Below the pieces are notes generated by a model, which saw nothing but the letters and a program-made list of their open reading frames with translations, made no database searches and was not told the origin of the DNA. 32,692 nucleotides of DNA, from assembly GCA_023262255.1 (NCBI GenBank), contig JALRBT010000008.1, positions 1-32,692 on the forward strand, in the 5' to 3' direction. Shown one piece after another: positions 1-9,890 of this stretch (the first letter of the stretch is position 1; each line of letters opens with the position of its first letter). Source of the stretch: Ilumatobacteraceae bacterium. Its GTDB lineage: Bacteria; Actinomycetota; Acidimicrobiia; Acidimicrobiales; Ilumatobacteraceae. The position numbers and the translations under genes are program-made.

Positions 1-161
1 GACGTTGTGGACGCAATCCATGCCTTCACATCGTCAAGTGTTGGCTCTGGATGTTGTGACAGCAGGATCGTGAGTGCTGTGGTGTAATCGGTGGCGGTTC
101 GCTCGGCTTTGCCGGCGAGACGCCAATCCAGTTGAAACTCACGAAGCAGTGAGATATCCAT
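1..161 (-). CDS. Partial (cut by window start) N-terminus of a putative tyrosine recombinase/integrase, core-binding domain
   Basis: Manual translation from ATG at 161 (minus): MDISLLREFQLDWRLAGKAERTATDYTTALTILLSQHPEPTLDDVKAWIASTT, open to the window edge. It resembles the SAM-like N-terminal domain of XerC/D-type integrases. SD AAGGAG lies 8 nt upstream. It begins about 85 nt after the tRNA-Val 3' end. Absent from the supplied ORF track because it is truncated. Confidence 0.7.
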   Translation of the reverse strand, partial: MDISLLREFQLDWRLAGKAERTATDYTTALTILLSQHPEPTLDDVKAWIASTT

Positions 162-169
162 GTGTTCGT

Positions 170-185
170 CTCCTTCTGAAAGGAG
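170..185 (-). promoter_or_regulatory. Hairpin overlapping the Shine-Dalgarno of the integrase-like gene
   Basis: + strand CTCCTT-CTGA-AAGGAG is a perfect 6-bp inverted repeat, extendable by T169-A186. The minus-strand AAGGAG arm at 175..170 is the SD for the ATG at 161. Confidence 0.5.
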
Positions 186-245
186 AGGCTCAGCAAAAAC
201 TATTGCACCTCAGGGTTAGAGCAAAAACCCAACACCTACGACAAG

Positions 246-322
246 TGGTGGGCGTGACCGGACTCGAACCGGGGACCTCCACCATGTCAAGGTGGCGCTC
301 TAACCAACTGAGCTACACGCCC
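246..322 (-). tRNA. tRNA-Val (anticodon GAC), 3' CCA apparently encoded
   Basis: Reverse complement GGGCGTGTAGCTCAGTTGGTTAGAGCGCCACCTTGACATGGTGGAGGTCCCCGGTTCGAGTCCGGTCACGCCCACCA: 7-bp acceptor stem, CCACC/GGTGG anticodon stem with loop TTGACAT, canonical TTCGAGT T-loop. Confidence 0.95.
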
Positions 323-338
323 GAAAGCGAACGCAAGC

Positions 339-1508
339 CTACCCGCGAAGTCGAAGCGACACTTCGTTGGCCAACAAGCGCCCCGCGCGCGTTAGCACCA
401 AGCGGGCACCGCTCGCGTCGGAAGATGTGGCGCTCGCATCGGCGGAGGCATCGATGCGCTGCACCAACTCCCCCATCTCTTCAACGTCGAGGGCATCGAG
501 CGCCGACACCGGAACACCATCTCGCGTACGCAACTGCAATTGCAAACGTTCGAGCGAGCGCGTACCGACATCGAGTACCTCGAACGATGACTCCACCGAA
601 CGTCCAGCTTCGACCAATTCGATGTACCGGTCGGGCGTACGTACATTCCACGAACGTCGCCCGTCGCGATGTGCGTGTGCGGCACAACCGAACCCGGCGT
701 AATTGCCGCCGCTCCAATAAACGGCATTCAACCTGCATTCATGCCCGGGCTTGGCCCAATTGGAGATCTCATAGTTCACGTAGCCCGCCGCGGTGAGAAG
801 ATCGTCGACGGCGTCGTACTTGTCGGCTTGATCATCGTCATCGGGGTGACGCGAAGAGTCGTCCGCCAAAGCCGTTCCTGCCTCCACCGTGAGGCCGTAT
901 GCCGAAACATGCGGGGCACCGAGTGCCACCACCTGTTGCACGGTGGCCACCCAATCATCGATCGACTCCCCCACCCCGCCATAGATGACGTCGAGGTTGA
1001 ACGTGGTGAGCCCCACCCGACGCACCGCTTCGACGGCTCGCGCCACGGCATCTGGGGAATGCGTACGACCCAACGCCGCCAGCACGTGCGGCGATGCCGA
1101 CTGCATACCGATGCTCACGCGGTTGACACCGATGGTGCGATACACATCGAGGAGATCCGCCGTGACATCGTCGGGGTTGCATTCGATGGTGAACTCGGCG
1201 TCGCTTCGACGCACGATGGCGTCGAGCGCGTGTACCAACTCGTGCGGGTTCACGTGCGAGGGCGTGCCGCCGCCAACGAACACGGCGGAAGCGGGCGGAT
1301 GTGACGCGCTCTCGATCTCCGTGCGAAGCGCCCGCAGATACCGCGACTCCAGATGGGAGCGATCGGTAAAGGTTGCAAAGGCGCAGTAGTCGCATTTGCT
1401 TGCACAGAACGGGATGTGCACATACGCGCCGAAGCCGATGTCGGCAGCGGGTGCGCGGGTGGACCACCTGGGGTCGCCTGGTGCGGGTGCGCGGGTGGAC
1501 CCAGTCAC
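339..1508 (-). CDS. hemW: HemW-like radical SAM protein (coproporphyrinogen III oxidase-like)
   Basis: YVHIPFCASKCDYCAFAT (CxxxCxxC), GGGTPS and SIGMQS motifs. GTG start overlaps the stop of the upstream gene. Confidence 0.9.
   Translation of the reverse strand: MTGSTRAPAPGDPRWSTRAPAADIGFGAYVHIPFCASKCDYCAFATFTDRSHLESRYLRALRTEIESASHPPASAVFVGGGTPSHVNPHELVHALDAIVRRSDAEFTIECNPDDVTADLLDVYRTIGVNRVSIGMQSASPHVLAALGRTHSPDAVARAVEAVRRVGLTTFNLDVIYGGVGESIDDWVATVQQVVALGAPHVSAYGLTVEAGTALADDSSRHPDDDDQADKYDAVDDLLTAAGYVNYEISNWAKPGHECRLNAVYWSGGNYAGFGCAAHAHRDGRRSWNVRTPDRYIELVEAGRSVESSFEVLDVGTRSLERLQLQLRTRDGVPVSALDALDVEEMGELVQRIDASADASATSSDASGARLVLTRAGRLLANEVSLRLRG
1448..1501. repeat. 18-bp direct repeat (CGGGTGCGCGGGTGGACC) at 1448..1465 and 1484..1501
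   Basis: Exact copies 36 bp apart; encode the repeated (S)TRAPA segments at the HemW N-terminus. Confidence 0.8.
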
Positions 1509-2026
1509 GCTTGTGGCGGCACGAACACCAGCCCCAGGCTGGTGAGTCGCGCGGGTACTTCGTCGACGCTGACATCGAGCATTACCGCAATTGCACGAAT
1601 GTCGTGCGCGCGAACCGTGATTACCTTGCCGTTGAAGTCCTGTCGCTGCACTTGGATCATGCGCAGGAGTTTCTCCAACATCGAAAATTGCGGTCCCTGC
1701 ATCTGGCTCAACTTGGCCACGTCGATTCGCAACTTGCCTTGCGGAGCAGCCTGCGAGCCGGGCTCCACTCGGGTGGGATCGCGCGGCAGCAGTTGGTCGA
1801 CACCCACGTCATAGAACCGAGCGAGACGCTCCAACCTGGGCACGGAGATGGCACGCTCGCCACGCTCGTACGCACCGAGCACCGACGCCTTGAACTCGTT
1901 GTTGCTGCGGGTCTCGACATCGCCCAACGACATGTTCTTTTGCAGGCGAATCGAACGAAGGCGCTCCCCGACCAAACGCGAGTACGGCGAGCCGGCACCG
2001 TCGCCGGTGATTTCCTCCTGGCTCAT
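1505..2026 (-). CDS. bldD: BldD-like transcriptional regulator (HTH plus c-di-GMP-binding C-terminal domain)
   Basis: KASVLGAYERGERAISVPRLERLARFYDVGVDQLLP matches the BldD HTH region. The C-terminal RQDFNGKVITVRAHD fits RxD-X8-RxxD. Confidence 0.85.
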   Translation of the reverse strand: MSQEEITGDGAGSPYSRLVGERLRSIRLQKNMSLGDVETRSNNEFKASVLGAYERGERAISVPRLERLARFYDVGVDQLLPRDPTRVEPGSQAAPQGKLRIDVAKLSQMQGPQFSMLEKLLRMIQVQRQDFNGKVITVRAHDIRAIAVMLDVSVDEVPARLTSLGLVFVPPQA

Positions 2027-2739
2027 TGGGCTTCCTTTGCGGTTGGTATGGCTGCTGCAGATGTGAGCAACGTTGCCGCCACCAGTGTGGCAGTTTCGGC
2101 CCGCAAAATCGTGTCACCCAGACGTACTCGCGGAACGTTGGCGGGGATTTCGTCGTCGTCGAAGCCGCCCTCAGGGCCCACCACGATGAGTGCAGGATTC
2201 GCACGATTCGACGCGTCGGGCGACACCGCAAACGACGCGGCCGGGTCGGCTACCGCAACACCCGGCATCGACAGCACATCACTCAACGAAACTCCCGCCG
2301 TCACCCTGGGAAGCCACACCCGACGCGACTGCATGGCAGCCTCCCGCGCCACCAGCGAGAGTTTGCGGAGCTGTTTGTCGGTGTCCGTCCACCGCACCAC
2401 CGAACGGCGCGTCGGTGCAAGGAGCATGATGTCGTCGACGCCAATCTCGGTGAGCTTCTGCACCGACCACTCGTTGCGATCACCCTTCACCGGCACGAAT
2501 GCAACACCGACACGCTGCAACGGAGCGGCTTCGGTAACCACGTCGCCGTCGACACGAAGCCCGCCATCAGCCCACCTGCACGAACGCCAACTGCCGCGTC
2601 CGTCGCTGGCGGTCACCCGTTCGCCGTCGCGCACGCGTAATACCCGCGAGAGGTGGTGCTGATCGGTGTCGGTGAGCGAAGGTGAGTCGAGGTGGTCGAC
2701 AAAGACATGCGCAACCGAGTTGCGCAGGGCATCAATCAC
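2023..2739 (-). CDS. rsmE: 16S rRNA (uracil1498-N3)-methyltransferase
   Basis: [13 protein letters not shown]-terminus; VGPEGGF and [16 protein letters not shown]-family motifs. Confidence 0.93.
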   Translation of the reverse strand: MIDALRNSVAHVFVDHLDSPSLTDTDQHHLSRVLRVRDGERVTASDGRGSWRSCRWADGGLRVDGDVVTEAAPLQRVGVAFVPVKGDRNEWSVQKLTEIGVDDIMLLAPTRRSVVRWTDTDKQLRKLSLVAREAAMQSRRVWLPRVTAGVSLSDVLSMPGVAVADPAASFAVSPDASNRANPALIVVGPEGGFDDDEIPANVPRVRLGDTILRAETATLVAATLLTSAAAIPTAKEAQ

Positions 2740-3857
2740 GAAAACGCCGACTTGATCTTGGAGACGATGCCGTCGTCACTCACCTGCTCGCCGCGCGACT
2801 CCGCGAAGCGACGCAGCAAATCCCGTTCCTGAGACGACAACTTGCCCGGCACCTGCACCAGCACGCGTGCCCGCAGATTGCCGCGCCCGCGAGAGCGGCC
2901 ACCCTGACCCAGTCGCGGCACGCCGCGACCTCGCAACACGAATTCATGCCCGTGCTGCACACCGGCCGGAATCACCAGGTGCTCGACTCCGTCAAGCGTT
3001 TCGAGGTCGAGTTCGGTACCGAGGGCCGCCTGCGCGATGGATACCGGTACGTCGGTGACCAAATCGTCTTCTTCGCGATGCCAACGATCGTGCGCAGCAA
3101 CCCGCATATGTACGTACAAGTCGCCTGCCGCCCCGCCGCGCGGTCCGACCGCACCACGGCCCGTGAGCCGCAAGGTTTGACCCGTGTCCACGCCCGCGGG
3201 CACCTCGACATTGAGCGACACTTCCTTCACCACGCGTCCCTCGCCACGACACGACGAACATGGCGATGCAATTATCTGTCCGGCACCGTTACATCGTGGA
3301 CACGCACTGGTGGTGACCATCTGGCCAAGCATGCTCTGGCGAACACGTCGAACCTGCCCCGCCCCGCGACACTCGGAACACGTGGTGGGTTTCGTTCCCG
3401 CGGCGGCACCGCTACCACTGCATTCGTCGCAGGCAACGGCGCTTCGCACCTTTACCTCCTGCTGCGAGCCGAACACGGCGTCGACGAACGAAATGTCGAT
3501 GATCACCTCGAGATCCTGTCCACGCGGCGGACCGCTCGGCCCCGAGCGTCCACCGAACGGCGAGCCACCGCCGAAGAACGCATCGATGATGTCGCCGAAG
3601 CCACCACCGAAGGGGTCGCCACCTCCACCACCGCCGTTCATGCCCGCCTCGCCGAAGCGGTCGTAGCGGGCGCGTGACTCGTCGTCGCTCAGCACCTCGT
3701 ACGCGCGCGACACCTGCTTGAACTTTTCTTCGGCTTCTTTGTTGCCGGGGTTCCTGTCGGGATGCAACTCGCGCGCCAACTTTCGATACGCGCGCTTTAT
3801 ATCGTCGGCCGAGGCATCGCGCGAGACGCCGAGCAACTCGTAGAAGTCCGTCGACAT
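2736..3857 (-). CDS. dnaJ: Chaperone DnaJ
   Basis: J domain with HPD (ELHPDRNPG), Gly/Phe-rich linker, four CxxCxGxG zinc motifs ([32 protein letters not shown]). Confidence 0.97.
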   Translation of the reverse strand: MSTDFYELLGVSRDASADDIKRAYRKLARELHPDRNPGNKEAEEKFKQVSRAYEVLSDDESRARYDRFGEAGMNGGGGGGDPFGGGFGDIIDAFFGGGSPFGGRSGPSGPPRGQDLEVIIDISFVDAVFGSQQEVKVRSAVACDECSGSGAAAGTKPTTCSECRGAGQVRRVRQSMLGQMVTTSACPRCNGAGQIIASPCSSCRGEGRVVKEVSLNVEVPAGVDTGQTLRLTGRGAVGPRGGAAGDLYVHMRVAAHDRWHREEDDLVTDVPVSIAQAALGTELDLETLDGVEHLVIPAGVQHGHEFVLRGRGVPRLGQGGRSRGRGNLRARVLVQVPGKLSSQERDLLRRFAESRGEQVSDDGIVSKIKSAFS

Positions 3858-3892
3858 GGTCGGGCTATCCCCTGCTCCAACGCACGGCCGAC

Positions 3893-4930
3893 TCAGCCCT
3901 CGGTGAGACGACGGCCGAGACGATCACTCACCACTTCCACCGTGGCGAGTGCCGCCGGATAGTTCATTCGAGTAGGTCCGAGCACTCCGACGCTGCCGAT
4001 TGTTTCACCGTCACGCACCACCGGAGCGAGTACCACCGAGCACACACTCAACGGTTCCACTCCGGTCTCCGCACCAATGGCAACGCTCACGCCGCGGCTC
4101 AACATGTCGCGCACTAGCGACACCACCACGTACTGCTGCTCGAGCGTCTCCAGCACCGAGCGCACCACCTCCACTGCATCGAATGCGGTGGTCAAACTGG
4201 CCGTGCCACCAACGAACACACTGTCGCGACGCTTGCCCTCGGTAACCGCGGCAACGGCTCGAGCGACGAGCGTCTCCACATCGGCATCGACACCGTCGTT
4301 GCGCGACGGTGGGCCCGCATAGGTGGCTTCGCCGAGGGCCTTACCAATCAACGCTTCGTTCAGTCGCGCGTTGGCGAGCGCAACCTGCATGTCGCTCGGT
4401 GGAACCGCGAACTCGATCTGCTCGCTCTCGATTTCGCCATTGGACAGCACCGCCACCACCGTGCCGAGGCGTTCGTTGAGCGTCACGACGTGCACGGATC
4501 GCACCACCGCCTCCGACACCGACGGTCCGGTGACTACCGCGGTGTAGTTGGTGAGTTGTGCCAGCAACAGCGACGTGCGATGCAACGTTTCTTCCAACCG
4601 GAAGTGGGCGGAGTCGAAGAAGTCGCCGAGACGCTGACGGCTTGCCGTATCGAGACGACCTGCCTTAGCCACGTCGGTGGTGGTGAGGTGATCCACGTAC
4701 ACGCGGTAACCCTTGTCGGTGGGCACACGGCCCGCCGACGTATGGGGCTGGGCCAAGTACCCCTCGGCCTCGAGTGCCGCCATATCGTTGCGAATGGTGG
4801 CGGCCGACACCGAAACGCCGGGCATGGAGGCGATGTGTGTGGACCCCACCGGCTGACCGGTGGTTACGTAATGCTCAATCACCTTGCGGAGAATGGCGAT
4901 TCTGCGGTCGTCGACACCACTTGCAGCCAT
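3893..4930 (-). CDS. hrcA: Heat-inducible transcription repressor HrcA
   Basis: [58 protein letters not shown]; immediately upstream of dnaJ. Confidence 0.95.
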   Translation of the reverse strand: MAASGVDDRRIAILRKVIEHYVTTGQPVGSTHIASMPGVSVSAATIRNDMAALEAEGYLAQPHTSAGRVPTDKGYRVYVDHLTTTDVAKAGRLDTASRQRLGDFFDSAHFRLEETLHRTSLLLAQLTNYTAVVTGPSVSEAVVRSVHVVTLNERLGTVVAVLSNGEIESEQIEFAVPPSDMQVALANARLNEALIGKALGEATYAGPPSRNDGVDADVETLVARAVAAVTEGKRRDSVFVGGTASLTTAFDAVEVVRSVLETLEQQYVVVSLVRDMLSRGVSVAIGAETGVEPLSVCSVVLAPVVRDGETIGSVGVLGPTRMNYPAALATVEVVSDRLGRRLTEG

Positions 4931-4979
4931 GATCGTGCTCCTCAGGCTACTGAGCGCAGGGGTGCCAGTCGCGCCGAGC

Positions 4980-5020
4980 GTGGCGCGCGGCGTACGTAGT
5001 GCGTGGCGCGTGGCGTATGT
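4980..5020. repeat. Imperfect direct repeat between hrcA and phr
   Basis: GTGGCGCGCGGCGTACGT (4980..4997) and GTGGCGCGTGGCGTATGT (5003..5020). Confidence 0.7.
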
Positions 5021-5029
5021 CGCGCCGTG

Positions 5030-6420
5030 CTACTTGCCCGTGACCAACTTGTAGCGACGTAGCGCCTCGTCACGTTCTTCGCCGTGATCGACCATCGGCG
5101 CCATATAGCCCTTCGGAACTCCGGCAGGATTCTCCGCGGGAGTGTGCACGAACTTGTCGGGAACGTCCTGCAGTTCGGGAATCCACGGCGTACATACGCG
5201 CCAGTGGGGTCGAAGCGCTTGGCCTGCAGCACGGGATTGAACACGCGGAAGTACGGCGCGGCGTCCGTGCCGGTACCGGCGGTCCACTGCCAACCGTGAT
5301 TGTTGGAAGCGATGTCGCCGTCCACCAGGTGCATCATGAAGAACTTCGCGCCCCACTGCCACGGAAGATGCAGGTCCTTCACCAGGAAACTCGCCACGAT
5401 CATGCGCACGCGATTGTGCATCCAGCCCGTGGCGAGCATTTGACGCATTCCGGCATCGACAATCGGATACCCCGTGTGCCCCTCGCACCACAACGCGAAC
5501 CGTTGCTTGGCTTTGGCGTCGGTATCGACGGGCATCGCTGCCATTTTCGGCTGCAGGTTCTTCCACGTGGTGTGCGGCTGATGGTGCAACACGTCGGCGT
5601 AAAACTCGCGCCACCCCAACTCGCTGCGATAGTGGTCGTGATTCTTGTCGGGCTTCAACTCGGCCAACAATTGACGCGGATGCAACACGCCGAAGCGCAG
5701 ATACGGGGACAACATGCTGCAGCCGTCGCGATCGGGATTGTTTCGCTCCTCTTTGTATCGGCTCAGCGCGTCGGATGCGAAGTGCTCCCATCGGGCCCAG
5801 GCGGCTGGTTCGCCGGCGGCCGGCAGCGCAACGTCGGTTCCGCCCGAGGGCACGCCCGGCAGCGCAGCCTGCAGCGACGGCTCGGCGGGAATGCCATCGC
5901 ACGTGATGTCGGGCGCACCGCGCAGGTTCATCTTGGTTGGTGCGGGCAGCGGTGCGTCCCACCCGTGGGCAATCCAACCGCGCGAGAACGGCGTGAACAC
6001 TGCATACGGCGTGCCGTCGGGCTTGCGAACGGTTCCCGGATTCACCGCGTACGGCGAGCCGACGCGAACCAACTCCACGTTCATGGTCTTCAACCGCGCT
6101 TCGACGTCGCTGTCGCGGCGTGAACCGTAGGGCGCAAAGTCGGCGCTGACGAACACCTTGTCGGCGCCAACCTCCTTTGCGAACCGTGGCACGACGTCGA
6201 GTGGATCGCCGTGGCGCACCACCACCGCCCTGTTCATCGACACGTCGAGGGCACGGAGGTTGCGCAACATGAAGGCCATGCGCGCTGCGCCCGAGCGCTT
6301 GACGAACAACGGATCGAGCACGAACAGCGGCGTAGTGGTGCCTTGAGCGAGTGCGGCATGCAACGCGGGATGGTCAGCCAGTCGCAGATCGCGACGAAAC
6401 CAGATGATCGATGTTCCCAT
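5030..6420 (-). pseudogene. phr: Deoxyribodipyrimidine photolyase/cryptochrome-family gene with an apparent 1-nt frameshift near the 3' end
   Basis: MGTSIIWFRRDLRLADHPALH to NNHGWQWTAGTGTDAAPYFRVFNPVLQAKRFDPTGAYVRR in one frame. The conserved C-terminus WIPELQDVPDKFVHTPAENPAGVPKGYMAPMVDHGEERDEALRRYKLVTGK* is in another frame. Junction near 5185/5186. May be a true pseudogene, a C-terminal variant or a sequence error. Confidence 0.85.
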
Positions 6421-6428
6421 GGTTACCG

Positions 6429-7676
6429 CTACCTCCAGCGCCACGCCAGCACGGCGACGCATACAAAGCATGACACGCCGCCGTAGGCCAGCGACCACTC
6501 CAGCGACACATAGTCGGCGATGAGCCCGGTAACCGGCCCACCAATCGGCGTGCTACCAAGGAAGGCAACCGCGGTGAGAGCAAGCAGTCGCCCGCGCATG
6601 TCGGGCGGCGACTCTTGCTGGCTGATGGCATTGCCCGACGCGATCATCGCCGCCCCGCCGAACCCCAACGGCAGGCACAATACGAATGCCAGCCAGAGTT
6701 GCTGCGAGAACGCGATGGCGATGTTGGCCGCACCGAGCACCCCCACGTTGAACATCAACCAGCGAAGCGACACGCGCTGCAGACGCGCCGTGGCGAGCGA
6801 GCCCACCACGCTGCCGATACCCGTCACGGTGAGAAGCCAGCCGAACGCGTCTTCGTTCCCCCACTTCAGATCGGCGAACTTGGGAAACACCACGCTGTAG
6901 TTGAAGGCGAACGTGCTCACCACGATGTAGGCGATGAACATCGACGACAACCGTCGATTGGATGCAACGTACCGGAACACGTCACGCACGGGTGTGCCAC
7001 CCGAGGGGCGCTTCACGGCCGGAACCATCTCGGAGGAACGCAACCCCACCACGCCGTAGATCATCGCCGCGTACGACACGCCGTTGAAAATGAAGAGCCA
7101 TCCGGTACCAAGCGGCACCACCAGCACCGCGGCCAGGGCCGCGCCGAACACGCGCGAACCCGTCATCACCGTGGTGTTGAGCGACATGGCATTGCCGAGC
7201 TGGGTGGTTGGCACCAATTCGGTGATCAGTCCGCGGCGAGCCGGATTGTCCATGGCCCCCACCACACCCAGGAACAGCGATAACGCCCACACCGCCGGCA
7301 ACGTCACGTTGTCGGTGAGATCCAGAAGGCCGAGCACCATCGCCTGCAGTGCCATGAGCGACTGCGTTGCGATCATGATGGTGCGACGGTCGTAGCGATC
7401 GGCGAACGAACCCGCCCATGTGCCGAGCAGCAACATCGGCAGGAACTGGAACGCAACGTTGTAGCCGAGGTCTGCTGCGTTCCCCGTGAGGCGATACACC
7501 AGGTACGAGGTACCCGTCAGTTGCAGCCACGAGCCGATGTTGCTCAGGAGCAGGCTGGAGAAATATAGCCGGGCGTTGTATTGCTTCAGCGAACGGAACA
7601 TTCCGCCCGCGCTCGGTGCTACCGAGTCGCTGGGTTCTGGCGCGGCCGTGCCGTGCGCCGACGCGGCGTCAGTCAT
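6429..7676 (-). CDS. MFS transporter (EntS-like / MFS_3 type)
   Basis: Many hydrophobic segments plus motifs such as [18 protein letters not shown] and [14 protein letters not shown]. Overlaps the lepA 3' end by 8 nt. Confidence 0.88.
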   Translation of the reverse strand: MTDAASAHGTAAPEPSDSVAPSAGGMFRSLKQYNARLYFSSLLLSNIGSWLQLTGTSYLVYRLTGNAADLGYNVAFQFLPMLLLGTWAGSFADRYDRRTIMIATQSLMALQAMVLGLLDLTDNVTLPAVWALSLFLGVVGAMDNPARRGLITELVPTTQLGNAMSLNTTVMTGSRVFGAALAAVLVVPLGTGWLFIFNGVSYAAMIYGVVGLRSSEMVPAVKRPSGGTPVRDVFRYVASNRRLSSMFIAYIVVSTFAFNYSVVFPKFADLKWGNEDAFGWLLTVTGIGSVVGSLATARLQRVSLRWLMFNVGVLGAANIAIAFSQQLWLAFVLCLPLGFGGAAMIASGNAISQQESPPDMRGRLLALTAVAFLGSTPIGGPVTGLIADYVSLEWSLAYGGVSCFVCVAVLAWRWR

Positions 7677-9453
7677 CGAGCTTCAATGCAGAGATGAACA
7701 CGTCGCCGGGCACTTCCACACGGCCGATGGCTTTCATCTTCTTCTTGCCTTCTTTTTGTTTGTCGAGCAACTTGCGTTTGCGCGAGATGTCGCCGCCGTA
7801 ACACTTGGCGAGCACGTCCTTGCGCTTGGCCTTCACCGTTTCGCGTGAGATGACCTTGCCGCCGATCGCCGCCTGGATCGGGATGTCGAACATTTGTCGT
7901 GGGATGAGCTTCTTCAACTTTTCGCACATGCGATTGCCGTAGGCGTAGGCCTTTTCGCGATGCACGATGGTGCTGAACGCGTCGGCCGGAATGCCGTTGA
8001 GCAGGATGTCGACACGCACCAGGTCGCTGCTGCGGTAGCCGTGCAATTCGTAGTCGAGGCTGGCGTACCCCTGCGACTTGCTCTTCAGTTGGTCGAAGAA
8101 GTCCACCACCACCTCGGCGAGGGGCAACAGGTATTGCATCTCCACGCGCTCGGGCGACAGGTACTCGAGTTTGGTCATCTCGCCGCGACGCGTCTGGCAC
8201 AACTCCATGAGTGCGCCGGTGTAGTCCTTCGGCGTGATGATGCTCACCTTGAAGAACGGTTCCTCGATCTCCTCGATGTTCACCGTGGCGGGAAGTTCGG
8301 CCGGGTTGTCGACCACTTCCACCTCGCCGTCGGTACGCAGCACGCGATACTGCACCGACGGTGCCGTGGCGATGAGTGCCAGGTTGAACTCGCGCTCCAA
8401 ACGCTCCTTCACGATTTCCATGTGCAAGAGGCCAAGGAAGCCGCAACGGAATCCGAAACCGAGCGCACCCGAGGACTCCGGCAGGTACGAAATGGACGCG
8501 TCGTTCAACTTGAGTTTCTGCAGACTTTCGCGCAGCACCTCGAAATCGTCGGCATCGATCGGGAAGAGACCACAGAAGACCATCGCCTTCGGGTCGCGGT
8601 AGCCCTCAAGTGGTTTTGCTGCGGGATGCGCAACGTGGGTGACGGTTTCACCCGAGCGCGCCTCGGCGACGTCCTTCACTCCGGCGATGAGGTAGCCCAC
8701 TTCACCGGTGCCGAGTTCGTTCACTTCCTGCGTGGTTGGGCGACGTGCACCGATCTCGAGCACTTCGTGTTCGGCGCCGGCCTGCATGAACAGCACCTTG
8801 TCGCGCTTGCGTAGCCGCCCGTTCATCACGCGCACGCTCGACACCACGCCGCGGTACTGGTCGTACTGACTGTCGAAGATGAGCGCCTGCAACGGCGCGT
8901 TCGGGTCTCCCTTTGGAGCCGGAATACGCTCCACCACCGCATCCAACAACTCGGGAACGCCTTCGCCCGTCTTTGCCGAGATACGCAGGATGTCCTCGGC
9001 CGGAATGCCGAGCACCTTCTCGATCTCCATCGCGAATCGGTCAGGGTCGGCCGCGGGCAGGTCGATCTTGTTCAGTGCGGCGACGATCTCCAGGTTGCTC
9101 TCCAACGCGAGATAACAGTTGGCCAGCGTTTGAGCCTCGATGCCTTGGGCCGCATCCACCACCAGCACTACGCCCTCGCAGGCGGCAAGCGATCGACTGA
9201 CTTCGTAGCCGAAGTCGACATGGCCCGGCGTGTCGATGAGGTGCAGCATGTGGTCCTTCCACGACACGCGCACGTTCTGGGCCTTGATAGTGATGCCACG
9301 TTCGCGCTCCAGGTCCATGGAGTCCAGGTATTGTGCGCGCATATCGCGGGCATCCACGGCCTTGGTGAGCTCCAAAATTCGGTCCGACAAGGTGGACTTG
9401 CCGTGGTCGATGTGCGCAATGATCGAGAAGTTGCGGATGTGGGACTGTTCCAT
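7669..9453 (-). CDS. lepA: Elongation factor 4 (LepA)
   Basis: [68 protein letters not shown]. Start chosen at the MEQSHIRNF Met, shorter than the ORF-track call. Confidence 0.96.
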   Translation of the reverse strand: MEQSHIRNFSIIAHIDHGKSTLSDRILELTKAVDARDMRAQYLDSMDLERERGITIKAQNVRVSWKDHMLHLIDTPGHVDFGYEVSRSLAACEGVVLVVDAAQGIEAQTLANCYLALESNLEIVAALNKIDLPAADPDRFAMEIEKVLGIPAEDILRISAKTGEGVPELLDAVVERIPAPKGDPNAPLQALIFDSQYDQYRGVVSSVRVMNGRLRKRDKVLFMQAGAEHEVLEIGARRPTTQEVNELGTGEVGYLIAGVKDVAEARSGETVTHVAHPAAKPLEGYRDPKAMVFCGLFPIDADDFEVLRESLQKLKLNDASISYLPESSGALGFGFRCGFLGLLHMEIVKERLEREFNLALIATAPSVQYRVLRTDGEVEVVDNPAELPATVNIEEIEEPFFKVSIITPKDYTGALMELCQTRRGEMTKLEYLSPERVEMQYLLPLAEVVVDFFDQLKSKSQGYASLDYELHGYRSSDLVRVDILLNGIPADAFSTIVHREKAYAYGNRMCEKLKKLIPRQMFDIPIQAAIGGKVISRETVKAKRKDVLAKCYGGDISRKRKLLDKQKEGKKKMKAIGRVEVPGDVFISALKLDD

Positions 9454-9602
9454 GAGGGGGCTGTTTCTTCCCACGGCATTTCGGGCGGAAACCAACGAAA
9501 ATTCTACTCTTCGCGGGTGCGTGGCCGCCGACGATGCGCGCCGCGGGTGGTGTGTCGTTCGCCCGTCAGCCGCCGACGATGCGCTGGTAGCGTGAGAGAG
9601 CC

Positions 9603-9857
9603 ATGGCAAACATCAAGAGTCAGAAAAAGCGCATCATCACCAACGCCAAGCGCACCGAGCGCAACAAGGCCGTGAAGAGCGAGTTGCGCACCCGAGTGAA
9701 GGCTGTTCGCGAGACCACGGGCACCCCGGAGAACGCCGAAGTGCTTCGTTTGGCAGTGAAGCGTCTCGATATGGCCGCCGCCAAGCGGATCATTCACCCT
9801 AAGCAGGCTGCGCGTCGCAAGAGCCGCCTGATGCGCCAAATCAACGCCGCGAAGTAA
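9603..9857 (+). CDS. rpsT: 30S ribosomal protein S20
   Basis: [35 protein letters not shown]...[26 protein letters not shown]. Confidence 0.97.
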   Translation: MANIKSQKKRIITNAKRTERNKAVKSELRTRVKAVRETTGTPENAEVLRLAVKRLDMAAAKRIIHPKQAARRKSRLMRQINAAK

Positions 9858-9890
9858 CTCGCGTTTCTCGCGCCACGTGTTGGCGCCTCA

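Noticed and set aside
74-796. 240-aa + strand ORF spanning the tRNA and hemW 3' end
   Set aside because: Crosses tRNA-Val and is antisense to conserved hemW; low-complexity Arg/His/Thr translation.
4931-5029. CIRCE operator upstream of hrcA
   Set aside because: No match to TTAGCACTC-N9-GAGTGCTAA on either strand; only weak half-site resemblance.
4942-6498. ORF-track photolyase of 518 aa as a normal full-length protein
   Set aside because: The last ~80 residues are out of frame relative to the conserved C-terminus, and the first 26 residues precede the natural MGTSIIWFRRDLRL start and overlap the MFS gene.
9870-9886. GCGCCA-CGTGT-TGGCGC hairpin between convergent rpsT and holA as a terminator
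   Set aside because: Well-formed stem in a sensible place, but no U-tract on either strand, so I cannot call it an intrinsic terminator with confidence.
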